Assembly (NCBI RefSeq): GCF_001571245.1
Contig: NZ_BCTK01000001.1
Span: forward strand, 744,001-808,000
Source of the DNA: Achromobacter piechaudii NBRC 102461
GTDB lineage: Bacteria; Pseudomonadota; Gammaproteobacteria; Burkholderiales; Burkholderiaceae_B
Reading direction: 5' to 3'
DNA length: 64,000 bases
Positions 34,263-42,499 of the stretch are shown piece after piece (the first letter of the stretch is position 1; every line of letters starts with the position of its first letter). The position numbers were made by a program, and so were the translations under genes. Under the pieces are notes generated by a model that ran no database searches, was not told the origin of the DNA, and was given only the letters and a program-made list of their open reading frames with translations.

Positions 34263-35189
34263 TCAAGGTCCAAGCCGTCGTCCCAATCCCTTCTCCTCAA
34301 ACACCGCCTCGACCATGAAGTCGATGAACACGCGCAGCTTCGGCGCCAGATGCTTGCTGGACGGCCATAGCAGCCGGAACGTGCCCTGATGCTGAACATG
34401 TTCCTCCAGTACCGACACCAACTCGCCGCGTTCGATGGCGGGCCTGGCCATGAAGTCGGGCAGGCAGGCGATGCCTAAGCCCGAGATGGCGATATCCATC
34501 AGGCTGATCGCGGTGTTGCACACCATGGAGTTCGGCAGCGTGTATTCCGCGTCCCCTTCGGACCGCTTCAACGGCCACGGCTGAAGCTTGCCCGTGGTGG
34601 GCAACCGGTATTGCAGGCACGCGTGTCCCGTGAGGTCGGCGGGAACGCGGGGCGTGCCGCGCTTGGCCAGGTAGGCGGGAGCGGCGACCACGATCTGGCG
34701 GTAGTGGCCCATCGGACGTGACATGAGGCGTGAGTCGGTGGGTTCCGCCGCGCGCATCACCACGTCGAATCCCTCCTCGATCACGTCCACCACTCGGTCA
34801 GAGAAATCCACGTCCAGCTCGATGGCGGGGTAGCGATGCATGAAGGCGGCCAGCGCTGGCGTGACCAGCATGCCGACTACCGGCAGGCTGATGCGCAGGC
34901 GTCCGCGCGGGGCTTGCTGCGTTTGCGAGAGTTCAAGTTCGGCCGCCTCGACCTCGCAAAGTATCCGCCGGCAGCGTTCCAGGAACAGAGCGCCTTCGGC
35001 CGTCAGCGTAAGGCTGCGCGTGCTGCGGTGAAACAGGCGCACGCCCAGGCGTTCCTCCAGGCGAGACACGCTCTTGCCTACGGTCGATGACGACACGCCC
35101 AACACGCGTCCCGCCTGGGAAAAGCTGCGTGCGCTGGCTGCCTGGACAAAGAAAGAAATGCCATTCAGAGATTCCACCGTCGCGCCCAT
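34263..35189 (-). CDS. LysR-family transcriptional regulator
   Basis: 308 residues. The winged helix GISFFVQAASARSFSQAGRVLGVSSSTVGKSVSRLEERLGVRLF is partly typical of the AaeR/DsdC-type LysR group that uses S-S-S-T-V-G-K in place of the common A-L-S. The effector domain (RGRLRISLPVVGMLVTPALAAF) is complete. It is divergent from an MFS exporter with ~140 bases between starts and probably controls it. Confidence 0.9.
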   Translation of the reverse strand: MGATVESLNGISFFVQAASARSFSQAGRVLGVSSSTVGKSVSRLEERLGVRLFHRSTRSLTLTAEGALFLERCRRILCEVEAAELELSQTQQAPRGRLRISLPVVGMLVTPALAAFMHRYPAIELDVDFSDRVVDVIEEGFDVVMRAAEPTDSRLMSRPMGHYRQIVVAAPAYLAKRGTPRVPADLTGHACLQYRLPTTGKLQPWPLKRSEGDAEYTLPNSMVCNTAISLMDIAISGLGIACLPDFMARPAIERGELVSVLEEHVQHQGTFRLLWPSSKHLAPKLRVFIDFMVEAVFEEKGLGRRLGP

Positions 35190-35327
35190 TTAAGAATTTT
35201 TGTCCGAGATGATCGGAACATTAGCATTCTTGTCTTGAATGGTGGACGCGCTCACCATCGCATCTCGTCTTCCACCTATGCGGGGCAGGGTCGTCGAGCC
35301 AGACAGCCAGCCCCCAAAGAGATTGCC

Positions 35328-36527
35328 ATGACAGCTTGCTCAACCTCCATACCCGCCGCGGCCGCGCCGTCCGACCGCTTTCCGTTAGCCGCGTTGCTGG
35401 CGCTGGCGATGGGCGGCTTCATCACGATCCTGACGGAAGCGTTGCCTGCCGGCCTGTTGCCGCAGATCGGCGCCGGCCTGGATGTCTCCGGCGCGATGGC
35501 CGGGCAACTGGTCACGGTCTACGCCATCGGCTCGCTGGTGGCCGCGATCCCGCTGACCACCGCGACGCAGGGCGCGCGCCGCCGCCCGCTGCTGTTGGCC
35601 GCCATCGCGGGCTTTGCCGTGGCCAATACCGTCACGACGCTCTCCGGCAGCTATCTCTTGACGCTGGTAGCGCGTTTTCTGGCGGGCGTGTCGGCGGGGC
35701 TGCTCTGGGCGTTGCTGGCAGGCTATGCCGCGCGCATGGTGCCGGATCACCTGAAGGGCCGGGCTATTGCTGTGGCAATGGTGGGCGCGCCATTGGCGTT
35801 GTCGCTGGGCGTGCCGGTCGGCACCTACCTGGGTAACGTGGTCGGATGGCGGATGTGCTTCGGCATCATGAGCGTGCTGGCGCTGGCCTTGATGGTGTGG
35901 GTGCGTGCCAAGGTGCCGGACTTTGCGGGGCAGCCGGCGGGCACGCGGCGCTCGCTGCCGGACGTGCTGACGATAGCCGGCGTGCGGCCGGTGCTTGTCG
36001 TGGTGCTGGCCTATGTGCTGGCCCACAACATTCTCTACACCTACATCGCCCCGTTCCTGGCGGCGGCCGGCATGGACGCCAGGACCGATCTGGTGCTGTT
36101 GGTATTCGGCGTGTCGTCCGTGCTGGGTATCTGGGTTGTCGGCGTGTTGATCGACCGGCACCTGCGCGTGTTGACGTTAGGCAGCACGATCCTGTTTGGC
36201 ATGGCGGCGCTGGCGCTGGGTGTGGCAGGCGACATGCCGGCCGTGGTGCTTGTGGCCACCTGCGCCTGGGGCTTTGCGTTCGGCGGCGCGCCGACGTTGT
36301 TCCAGACCGCGCTGGCAAAGGCGGCGGGAGACGCCGCCGATGTGGCGCAATCGATGCTCGTCACGGCGTGGAACCTGGCGATTGCGGGCGGCGGCATCAT
36401 CGGCGGCGTATTGCTGGAGCGCGCGGGGGTGTGGGCGTTCTCGCCGGCGCTGGTGGTGTTGCTGCTGCTGACGTTGATCGCGGTGTGGGCGGGAAGGGGC
36501 CACGGTTTTCCCGCTGTGCAGCGCTAG
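35328..36527 (+). CDS. MFS efflux transporter (AraJ/DHA1-like)
   Basis: 399 residues, about 12 transmembrane helices. It begins MTACSTSIPAAAAPSDRFPLAALLALAMGGF in pieces; the loop between helices 2 and 3 carries GARRRPLL, and helix 4-5 has RFLAGVSAGLLWALLAGYAARM, as in sugar/arabinose-efflux-like DHA1 members. The ATG at 35328 follows AAAGAG; the frame open from 35235 has no ribosome site. The substrate is unknown. It is divergent from the LysR gene. It converges with the MaoC-like gene at its 3' side. Confidence 0.9.
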   Translation: MTACSTSIPAAAAPSDRFPLAALLALAMGGFITILTEALPAGLLPQIGAGLDVSGAMAGQLVTVYAIGSLVAAIPLTTATQGARRRPLLLAAIAGFAVANTVTTLSGSYLLTLVARFLAGVSAGLLWALLAGYAARMVPDHLKGRAIAVAMVGAPLALSLGVPVGTYLGNVVGWRMCFGIMSVLALALMVWVRAKVPDFAGQPAGTRRSLPDVLTIAGVRPVLVVVLAYVLAHNILYTYIAPFLAAAGMDARTDLVLLVFGVSSVLGIWVVGVLIDRHLRVLTLGSTILFGMAALALGVAGDMPAVVLVATCAWGFAFGGAPTLFQTALAKAAGDAADVAQSMLVTAWNLAIAGGGIIGGVLLERAGVWAFSPALVVLLLLTLIAVWAGRGHGFPAVQR

Positions 36528-36635
36528 GGCGCGTTCCGGCAGATGCGGGGGGCTGGGCAAGCCTGTATGCGCGCTGCGTGTGGCCGTCCACGATGCGCGG
36601 CCTACCCAGTCACGTCGCCGCGCCTTGCACCCCCG

Positions 36636-37088
36636 CTACCGTGGCCGGCACTGCACCACCAGATTGCTGACGAAGATCTGGACCACCTGATCGTTCTGAT
36701 TCAGCGTCGTCGTGCGCGCCTTTACCAGTCCTTGTTCGGGCCGCGTCTTCGAGGGCCGGACTTCCAGCACCTCGCTTTCAATCCGCAGTTCGTCGTCGGG
36801 ACGGACCGGCAGTGGCCAGCGCATTTCCTCGACTCCCGCGCCGATGATTCCGCCGGCCGGTTGGAACTCGCTGGCGACCAGCAATTGCATCGTCAGCGCG
36901 GCGGTGTGCCAGCCGCTGGCGGCCAGCCCTTTGAAGAGGGTCTCGCTGGCGGCGGTTTCATCCAGATGAAAAGGCTGGGGGTCGAATTCAGCGGCGAACG
37001 CCTTGATGCGTTCACGGGTGACGCGCGCGCGGGCGGCGCCGATGAAGCGTTGTCCGGGGGTCAAGTCTTCCAGGTAGTGCAGGGCCAT
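36636..37088 (-). CDS. MaoC-like hot-dog (R)-enoyl-CoA hydratase family protein
   Basis: 150 residues from the ATG at 37088, which has GGAG at good spacing; an ATG at 37109 lacks one. The hydratase motif AEFDPQPFHLDETAA holds the catalytic Asp and His, followed by LFKGLAASGWHTAAL. It may hydrate enoyl-CoA in fatty-acid or polyester metabolism, but many members are unassigned. It sits downstream of the small hypothetical gene and the hsp20 pair on the same strand with a 123-base gap, so co-transcription is uncertain. Confidence 0.85.
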   Translation of the reverse strand: MALHYLEDLTPGQRFIGAARARVTRERIKAFAAEFDPQPFHLDETAASETLFKGLAASGWHTAALTMQLLVASEFQPAGGIIGAGVEEMRWPLPVRPDDELRIESEVLEVRPSKTRPEQGLVKARTTTLNQNDQVVQIFVSNLVVQCRPR

Positions 37089-37211
37089 GTCGATCTGCTC
37101 CGTCTTCATCAGGGGAATAGGGGGGAGTATGCAGGCAGCCGCAGCGGCCCGCTATCCCCCCGTCAACGCCTGATGACCCTGCAACCCGTTCGCGCCGGGG
37201 CCAGCGGGACG

Positions 37212-37484
37212 CTATTGCAGCAGCGGAATGTCCGTTCCGATTGCGCCGGTGTTGATCAACCGTTGCAGATACTGCGTGCCTTCGCGTAGCGCCTGCGCGG
37301 GCGTCTCCCAAGGCGTGTGCGGACAAGGCATGCACCAGTCGACCAGCACATCGGCCGACCGCAGCACCTGCACCAGTGAAATGAAACCGGCCGGCAGCGA
37401 ACCGGGGTTCTCCAGCGCCCGTAGCGGCACGGCGCGCACGCTCAGGACGTAGCCTCGGTATTGCGTGATGACGGAGTGCTCCAT
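37212..37484 (-). CDS. Small hypothetical protein linked to hsp20 genes
   Basis: 90 residues with no recognised domain. GGAGG lies just before the ATG, so it is a likely real gene. Segments such as GYVLSVRAVPLRA and WCMPCPHTPWETP, with two Cys, suggest a small globular protein. It follows the two hsp20 genes on the same strand after 57 bases and may be part of the heat-shock unit. Confidence 0.6.
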   Translation of the reverse strand: MEHSVITQYRGYVLSVRAVPLRALENPGSLPAGFISLVQVLRSADVLVDWCMPCPHTPWETPAQALREGTQYLQRLINTGAIGTDIPLLQ

Positions 37485-37541
37485 AAGGCCTCCAAATACA
37501 CGCGCCCGGCATACGCCGGGCGCATCACGATCACGTCAGGA

Positions 37542-37946
37542 TCAAGTCACAGTCACCGAGATCTTGCGAGGCTGCGCTTCGCGCTGCCGGGGAATTTGCA
37601 GCGTCAGCACGCCGTGCTTGAGGTTGGCGGTGATGTTGTCCTTGTCCAGGTCGTGGCCCAAGGTGAAGCTGCGCCGGAACAGCGGTTCGCGCAACTCGTT
37701 GTGCACCAGGCGCACCTCGGCGGGCACCTGCACGGCCGCTTCGCCTTCGATCAGCAGTTCGTTGGACTGCACCTTGATCGACAGCCGTTCCTTGGACACC
37801 CCCGGCAGGTCGGCCAGCAAGGTGATGCCGGTCGCGTTTTCGTAGATGTCCACGGCGGGCAGGGTGGCGGGGCGGTTGGCCTCGTTCGTCACCGGGGCCA
37901 ACGAGTCGGCGCCGCGAGTGGCGGCCAGTTGGTTCCGTTCTTGCAT
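37542..37946 (-). CDS. Small heat shock protein Hsp20 (second of pair)
   Basis: 134 residues with an alpha-crystallin domain from about residue 35: PAVDIYENATGITLLADLPGV, ELREPLFRRSFTLGHDLD and GVLTLQIPRQ. The end ISVTVT provides an I-x-V-type C-terminal contact. It holds unfolded proteins as an ATP-independent chaperone. A strong AGGAGG precedes the ATG, 29 bases after the upstream hsp20 stop; the two probably form hetero-oligomers. Confidence 0.93.
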   Translation of the reverse strand: MQERNQLAATRGADSLAPVTNEANRPATLPAVDIYENATGITLLADLPGVSKERLSIKVQSNELLIEGEAAVQVPAEVRLVHNELREPLFRRSFTLGHDLDKDNITANLKHGVLTLQIPRQREAQPRKISVTVT

Positions 37947-37975
37947 GATGGTCCTCCTATGTCGTCAGCGTGCGT

Positions 37976-38416
37976 TCATTGGATGGTGATCTGGCGCGGC
38001 TTGGCCGATTCGCGTTTGCCGATCGAAATGCACAGGCATCCGTCGGTGTAGCGCGCCTGGATTTTTTCCGGGTCGGCGTCGCTGGGCAGTTCGACCACGC
38101 GGCTGAAGCGGCCGTGCGCGCGTTCGCGTGCGTAGACCGTGGTTTGGCCCGTCGGTTCTTCCTGGCGCCGTTCTCCCGAGATCGAAAGCAGGCCTTTTTC
38201 CATGGTGACCTGCAACGCCTCGGGGTCCACGCCCGGCACGAACGCCACGACCTCGATCGAGTCGGCGCAAGTGCCTACGTTGACGGGCGGGAAATTGCCG
38301 CCCGCGGAGGAGCGCAGGGCGGAGGGCCCGGTGGGGCCGCGCAGTATTTTGTCCAGCTGTGCCAGGGTGTCCAGCGCGGAACTGATGCCGCTATCGAAAA
38401 ATGGATACGTTGCCAT
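37976..38416 (-). CDS. Small heat shock protein Hsp20 (first of pair)
   Basis: 146 residues. It begins with MATYPFFDSG, an IbpA-like N-terminus. Its alpha-crystallin domain starts near residue 45 with NVGTCADSIEVVAFVPGVDPEAL and continues with FSRVVELPSDADPEKIQARYTDGCLCISI; it ends ITIQ. GGGAG precedes the ATG. It is the first gene after a sigma-32-like promoter and is followed by a second, diverged hsp20, so the pair resembles IbpA/IbpB or Hsp20-A/B sets. Confidence 0.93.
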   Translation of the reverse strand: MATYPFFDSGISSALDTLAQLDKILRGPTGPSALRSSAGGNFPPVNVGTCADSIEVVAFVPGVDPEALQVTMEKGLLSISGERRQEEPTGQTTVYARERAHGRFSRVVELPSDADPEKIQARYTDGCLCISIGKRESAKPRQITIQ

Positions 38417-38502
38417 GTTCGTCTCCCGATTAGGTCTGCGTCAGACGGCGTCGGGCAACGCGGCACGGGGAAACCTGGAGCTGCGTTGCCTCGCCTTAGC
38501 GA

Positions 38503-38532
38503 AAATGTGGCAGCGGGTTTCCAGGTTTCAAG
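38503..38532 (-). promoter_or_regulatory. Sigma-32-type heat-shock promoter for the hsp20 operon
   Basis: On the minus strand CTTGAAA (38526-38532) and CCACATTT (38503-38510) are separated by 15 bases, close to the RpoH consensus CTTGAAA-N(13-15)-CCCCATNT. It lies about 90 bases upstream of the first hsp20 start. Confidence 0.78.
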
Positions 38533-38538
38533 AGGGGT

Positions 38539-38565
38539 GGGTTGATTGATTTCTCCAATCAACCC
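38539..38565 (-). terminator. Hairpin after the flavoprotein gene
   Basis: GGGTTGATTG pairs perfectly with CAATCAACCC around a 7-base loop. It lies between the flavoprotein stop and the hsp20 promoter on the minus strand and may insulate the two, but no T-run follows. Confidence 0.45.
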
Positions 38566-38631
38566 GCAAGGACAAATTGCTGTTTCTTAGCAGGCGGTCG
38601 ATGTACCGCCAGGGGGGCGTTGACCGACGCG

Positions 38632-40245
38632 TCAGCCCTGCCGCGCCATGATGCTCAAGGCCACCGCCTCGGCGATCTTGATGCCGTCCACGCCGGCCGA
38701 CAGGATGCCACCCGCATAGCCTGCGCCTTCGCCGGCCGGGAACAAACCCTGGGTGTTGATGCTTTGCAAGGTCTCGTTGTCGCGCTTGATGCGCACGGGC
38801 GACGAGGTTCGCGTTTCCACGCCGGTCAGCACGGCGTCGTGCATGCCGAAGCCCTTGATGGTCTTGTCGAACGCGGGCAGCGCTTCGCGGATCGCCGTGA
38901 TGGCGAAATCGGGCAGCGCGGTGGCCAGGTCGGTCAGATGCACGCCCGGCGTGTAGGACGGCAGGACGGAACCGAATTCGGTCGATGCCTTGCCCGCAAT
39001 GAAGTCGCCCACCAACTGACCGGGCGCGCTGTAGGTTTCGCCACCCAGCACATAGGCTTGCGATTCCCATTTGCGCTGGAAGTCCACGCCGGCGAGCACG
39101 TGTTCCGGGTAGTCCTCTTCGGGCGAAATTCCCACGACGATTCCGGCGTTGGCGTTGCGTTCGTTGCGCGAGTACTGGCTCATGCCGTTGGTGACCACGC
39201 GGTTCGGCTCCGAGGTGGCCGCCACCACCGTGCCGCCCGGGCACATACAGAAGCTGTACACCGACCGGCCGTTGCTGGCGTGATGCACCAGCTTGTAGTC
39301 GGCCGCGCCCAGAATCGGGTGGCCGGCGTTCGGGCCGAAGCGGGCCCGGTCGATCAGCGATTGCGGGTGTTCGATACGGAAGCCGATCGAAAACGGCTTG
39401 GCTTCCATGAAGACGCCTTGCTCGTGCAGCATCTGGAAGGTATCGCGCGCGCTGTGGCCGATGGCCAGCACCACGTGATCGGCTTCGATATGCTCGCCGC
39501 TGGCCAGCGTCACGCCCGTCACCCGGCCGTTTTCGCGTTGCAGCGTTTCCACCTTGCTGGAAAAGCGCACTTCGCCGCCCAGCTTGGTGATGGTGTCGCG
39601 CATGACTTCCACCATGCCCACCAGCCGGAACGTACCGATGTGCGGCTTGCTGACGTACAGGATTTCCTCGGGCGCGCCAGCCAGCACGAATTCCTTCAGG
39701 ACCTTTTCGCCATAGTGCTTGGGATCCTTGATCTGGCTGTACAGCTTGCCGTCCGAGAAGGTGCCTGCGCCGCCTTCGCCAAACTGCACGTTCGACTCCG
39801 GATTCAGGATGCGCTTGCGCCACAGGCCCCAGGTGTCTTTGGTGCGTTCCCGCACCGCCTTGCCGCGTTCCAGGATGATGGGCTTGAACCCCATCTGCGC
39901 CAGCACCAGGCCGGCGAACAGGCCACAGGGGCCGGTGCCGATCACGATGGGGCGCTTGGCCAGGTTGGCCGGCGCTTGCGCGACGAACTTGTATTCGGTG
40001 TCGGGGGTGGGCTTCACATGGCGGTCGTCGTGGAAGCGCGCCAGCAGCGCGGCTTCGTTTTCGACGTCGATATCCAGCGTGTAGGTCAGCAGGATATTGT
40101 GCTTTTTGCGCGCATCGTAGCTGCGCAAGAAGATCGTGAAGCCGTGCAGGTCGCTGGCCGGAATACCCAGTTTTTTAAGAATCGCGGCGGGCAATTCCTC
40201 GGGCGTGTGGTTCAACGGCAGCTTGATTTCGGTCAGTCGCAACAT
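38632..40245 (-). CDS. NAD(P)/FAD-dependent oxidoreductase, COG2509 type
   Basis: 537 residues from the ATG at 40245 (MLRLTEIKLPL start). An N-terminal ~80-residue domain (SDLHGFTIFLRSYDARKKH) precedes the FAD dinucleotide site PIVIGTGPCGLFAGLVLAQMG and ERGKAVRER. Further family stretches are SNVQFGEGGAGTFSDGKLYSQI, FCMCPGGTVVAATSE and, at the end, GAGYAGGILSAGVDGIKIAEAV. These proteins resemble geranylgeranyl or electron-transfer flavoprotein dehydrogenases, but no reaction is established for most. It is transcribed alone, downstream of the porin by 109 bases. Confidence 0.85.
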   Translation of the reverse strand: MLRLTEIKLPLNHTPEELPAAILKKLGIPASDLHGFTIFLRSYDARKKHNILLTYTLDIDVENEAALLARFHDDRHVKPTPDTEYKFVAQAPANLAKRPIVIGTGPCGLFAGLVLAQMGFKPIILERGKAVRERTKDTWGLWRKRILNPESNVQFGEGGAGTFSDGKLYSQIKDPKHYGEKVLKEFVLAGAPEEILYVSKPHIGTFRLVGMVEVMRDTITKLGGEVRFSSKVETLQRENGRVTGVTLASGEHIEADHVVLAIGHSARDTFQMLHEQGVFMEAKPFSIGFRIEHPQSLIDRARFGPNAGHPILGAADYKLVHHASNGRSVYSFCMCPGGTVVAATSEPNRVVTNGMSQYSRNERNANAGIVVGISPEEDYPEHVLAGVDFQRKWESQAYVLGGETYSAPGQLVGDFIAGKASTEFGSVLPSYTPGVHLTDLATALPDFAITAIREALPAFDKTIKGFGMHDAVLTGVETRTSSPVRIKRDNETLQSINTQGLFPAGEGAGYAGGILSAGVDGIKIAEAVALSIMARQG

Positions 40246-40354
40246 GCTTCGGTCCAGAGGGTGGGCGATCACAACGTCGCCAAACGCGGGATTGTACTGG
40301 AGGGCGCGGGGGGCGGGACCGGAAAGGGCGCGCTGGCGACGGAGCGCTTCTCGT

Positions 40355-41431
40355 TCAAAAAACGTGCCGCATCCCCGTCATCACGCCAATACGCGTCGTG
40401 CCGTCTACCCCCAAGGCGGGCTGCCCGGCCCAGTATTCGGTTTCCCGTCCCACCGCGCCGCCTCGGGCGCGCGTGGCGTCGATCTCGAAAAATACGTTGG
40501 TGCGTTTGGACAGCGCGTGGTCCGCGACGGCCGAGACGACGTCGCCGTTGCCGCTGCCCAGCGCGATCGGCACGGCCTGGTATTGCGTGGTCACCTTGCC
40601 GCGCTGCTGGTAGCGATAGTAGGCGGCGGACAGGTGCAGGGCGGGCGTGGCCTGGTATCCCAGGCCGACGAAATAGATGGCGTAGCGCGCATCGCCTGTC
40701 GTTTCGCGTCGGCCCATGTGGCCGAGATAGGCGGTGGTCTTGCCCATGAGGTAGGACGCGCCGAGGAAATAATTGTGCAGCGTGTTGTCGCCCTGTATCG
40801 CACGCTGCTGGTCGTAGGCGACGCCCGCTGACAGCGCGCCCTCTTGAAACATCAGGCCGCCGCCAAACGCGGAGCCGCGCGCCAGGCTGTTTGTCTGTTG
40901 GCCGAAGCCGTAGTCAAGCTGCACGGAGAAGGGCCCTGCGCTGCGGCTGTAGATGATGCTGTTGTTCAGCCGATAGTCCTGGAAGAATACGTCGCCACCG
41001 GTATATAGCGGGTCTGAATAGAAGTTGCCCCAGCTTTGGTCCAGCGGGTTGTAGGCCCAGCCGATGTTGTTCAGGGCGTTGTATTGGCGGCCGAAGGTCA
41101 GGCTGCCCCAGTCGCCCGCCAGCCCTACGTAGGCTTGACGGCCGAACAGCGCGCCGTAGGTGCCGGTTCCATCATTGGTGTCAAAGCCGCTTTCCAGCAC
41201 GAAGACGGTCTGGTTGCCGCCGCCCAGGTCTTCCGTGCCCTTCAAGCCCCAACGGCTGCCGCCGATGCCGCTGGACACGAGCTGTGCAAGGCTGCCGTGG
41301 TCGCCGTCGATGTTCGACGTGTAGCGTACGGCGGTGCTGATGACGCCGTACAGGGTGACGCTGGTTTCTGCCGGGGAGGCGCAAGGCAGCAGGGTGCCCG
41401 CCAGCAGCCCAAGGCTGGCTATCCGTTTCAT
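40355..41431 (-). CDS. Gram-negative porin (betaproteobacterial OmpC/Por type)
   Basis: 358 residues. The signal peptide MKRIASLGLLAGTLLPCASPA precedes ETSVTLYGVISTAVRYTSN, the usual first strand. Alternating aromatic and polar strands run throughout, with GGSRWGLKGTEDLGGGNQTVF and WGSLTFGRQYN typical of betaproteobacterial porins. It ends in Phe, as outer-membrane barrels do. It forms a trimeric diffusion pore. It is adjacent to the quaternary-amine oxygenase genes on the same strand (54 bases), so it may help uptake of that substrate. Confidence 0.92.
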   Translation of the reverse strand: MKRIASLGLLAGTLLPCASPAETSVTLYGVISTAVRYTSNIDGDHGSLAQLVSSGIGGSRWGLKGTEDLGGGNQTVFVLESGFDTNDGTGTYGALFGRQAYVGLAGDWGSLTFGRQYNALNNIGWAYNPLDQSWGNFYSDPLYTGGDVFFQDYRLNNSIIYSRSAGPFSVQLDYGFGQQTNSLARGSAFGGGLMFQEGALSAGVAYDQQRAIQGDNTLHNYFLGASYLMGKTTAYLGHMGRRETTGDARYAIYFVGLGYQATPALHLSAAYYRYQQRGKVTTQYQAVPIALGSGNGDVVSAVADHALSKRTNVFFEIDATRARGGAVGRETEYWAGQPALGVDGTTRIGVMTGMRHVF

Positions 41432-41485
41432 CGCAAAGCTCCGGTGGTGGATGCCGGCTGCGTGTGTCGCTGGCCGGTCGCAGGG

Positions 41486-42499
41486 TTACAGGTCGAGCAC
41501 GAGCGTGTGGCCTTTCGCGCGCGAGACGCAGATCAACAGGGTTTTTTGCGCTTCCTTTTCCTGGGCGCTCAGGTACTGATCGAAGTGCGTGGCTTCGCCT
41601 TCCAGGATGCGGGTTTCGCAAGTGCCGCACACGCCTTCGCGGCACAGGCAGGGGACAGGCACGGCGCTGTCGCGCTCGATGGCGTTGAGGATGGATTCGC
41701 CGCTGGCCACGTGTACGGTCTTGCCGGATTTCGCCAGCACGACGGTGTAGGCGTCACCCGTTGGCGCGGCGGCGGCAAACTGCTCTACGTGCAGCCGCGA
41801 TGGCGGCAGGCCGACGTCCTGGGCGGCGCTGCGCACGGCGTCGATCAGCGTGGCGGGGCCGCAAACGTAGGCGTGCGAGCCGGGGGCCATGGCGCGCAGC
41901 AAGGCGGGCACGTCCAGTTTCTGGCCCTGGTCGTCAATGTAGAAGCGGACCCTGTCCCCGCAGGCTGCGGCCAACTCATCGCAAAAAGCGCCATGTGTCG
42001 CCGAGCGAAAGGCATAGTGCAGTTCATAGGAACCACTTTGATCGTGCAGTTCGTGCAGCTGTGACAGGAAGGGCGTAATGCCGATGCCGCCCGCGATCAA
42101 CACGTGGTGGTTGGCCGACGCATCCAGCGCGAACAGGTTGTTCGGAGGCGCGACGGTCAGCGTGTCGCCCTCGGCCACCTTGTCATGCAGAAAGGCCGAG
42201 CCCCCTTTGGAGGGCTCCTGGCGCCGCACGCCAATCTGGTAGCAGCCCGGCGCGCGAGGCGAGTTCATCAACGAATAGGCATTGTTGACCTGCCGCGTGC
42301 CGTCGCGCATCTGCACGATGATGTGGCTGCCGCCCGTGAAGGGCGGCAACGCGCCGCCGTCCAGCGCGCTCAACGTGAAGCGCTTGATCAACGGGGTCAC
42401 GCGTTCGATGCGCGCGACCCGCAGGGTCAGGGTAGGGTGGCCCATGCTGCTCACTTTTTGTTGCGCCGCGACGCTCTGCGTGATGCGGACAAGGTTCAT
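41486..42499 (-). CDS. Ferredoxin-NAD(P)H reductase component of a quaternary-amine monooxygenase (CntB/YeaX-like)
   Basis: 337 residues. A ferredoxin-reductase FAD/FMN domain (RQVNNAYSLMNSP) and NAD-binding domain (VLIAGGIGITPFLSQL, YVCGPATLIDAV) are followed by a C-terminal plant-type [2Fe-2S] domain, with Cys in CLCREGVCGTCETR and a last Cys in LLICVSRA. It passes electrons from NAD(P)H to the Rieske oxygenase, whose stop overlaps its ATG by four bases (ATGA), so the two are translationally coupled. Vanillate and phthalate reductases share the layout; the neighbours decide for a carnitine/betaine-type system. Confidence 0.85.
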   Translation of the reverse strand: MNLVRITQSVAAQQKVSSMGHPTLTLRVARIERVTPLIKRFTLSALDGGALPPFTGGSHIIVQMRDGTRQVNNAYSLMNSPRAPGCYQIGVRRQEPSKGGSAFLHDKVAEGDTLTVAPPNNLFALDASANHHVLIAGGIGITPFLSQLHELHDQSGSYELHYAFRSATHGAFCDELAAACGDRVRFYIDDQGQKLDVPALLRAMAPGSHAYVCGPATLIDAVRSAAQDVGLPPSRLHVEQFAAAAPTGDAYTVVLAKSGKTVHVASGESILNAIERDSAVPVPCLCREGVCGTCETRILEGEATHFDQYLSAQEKEAQKTLLICVSRAKGHTLVLDL

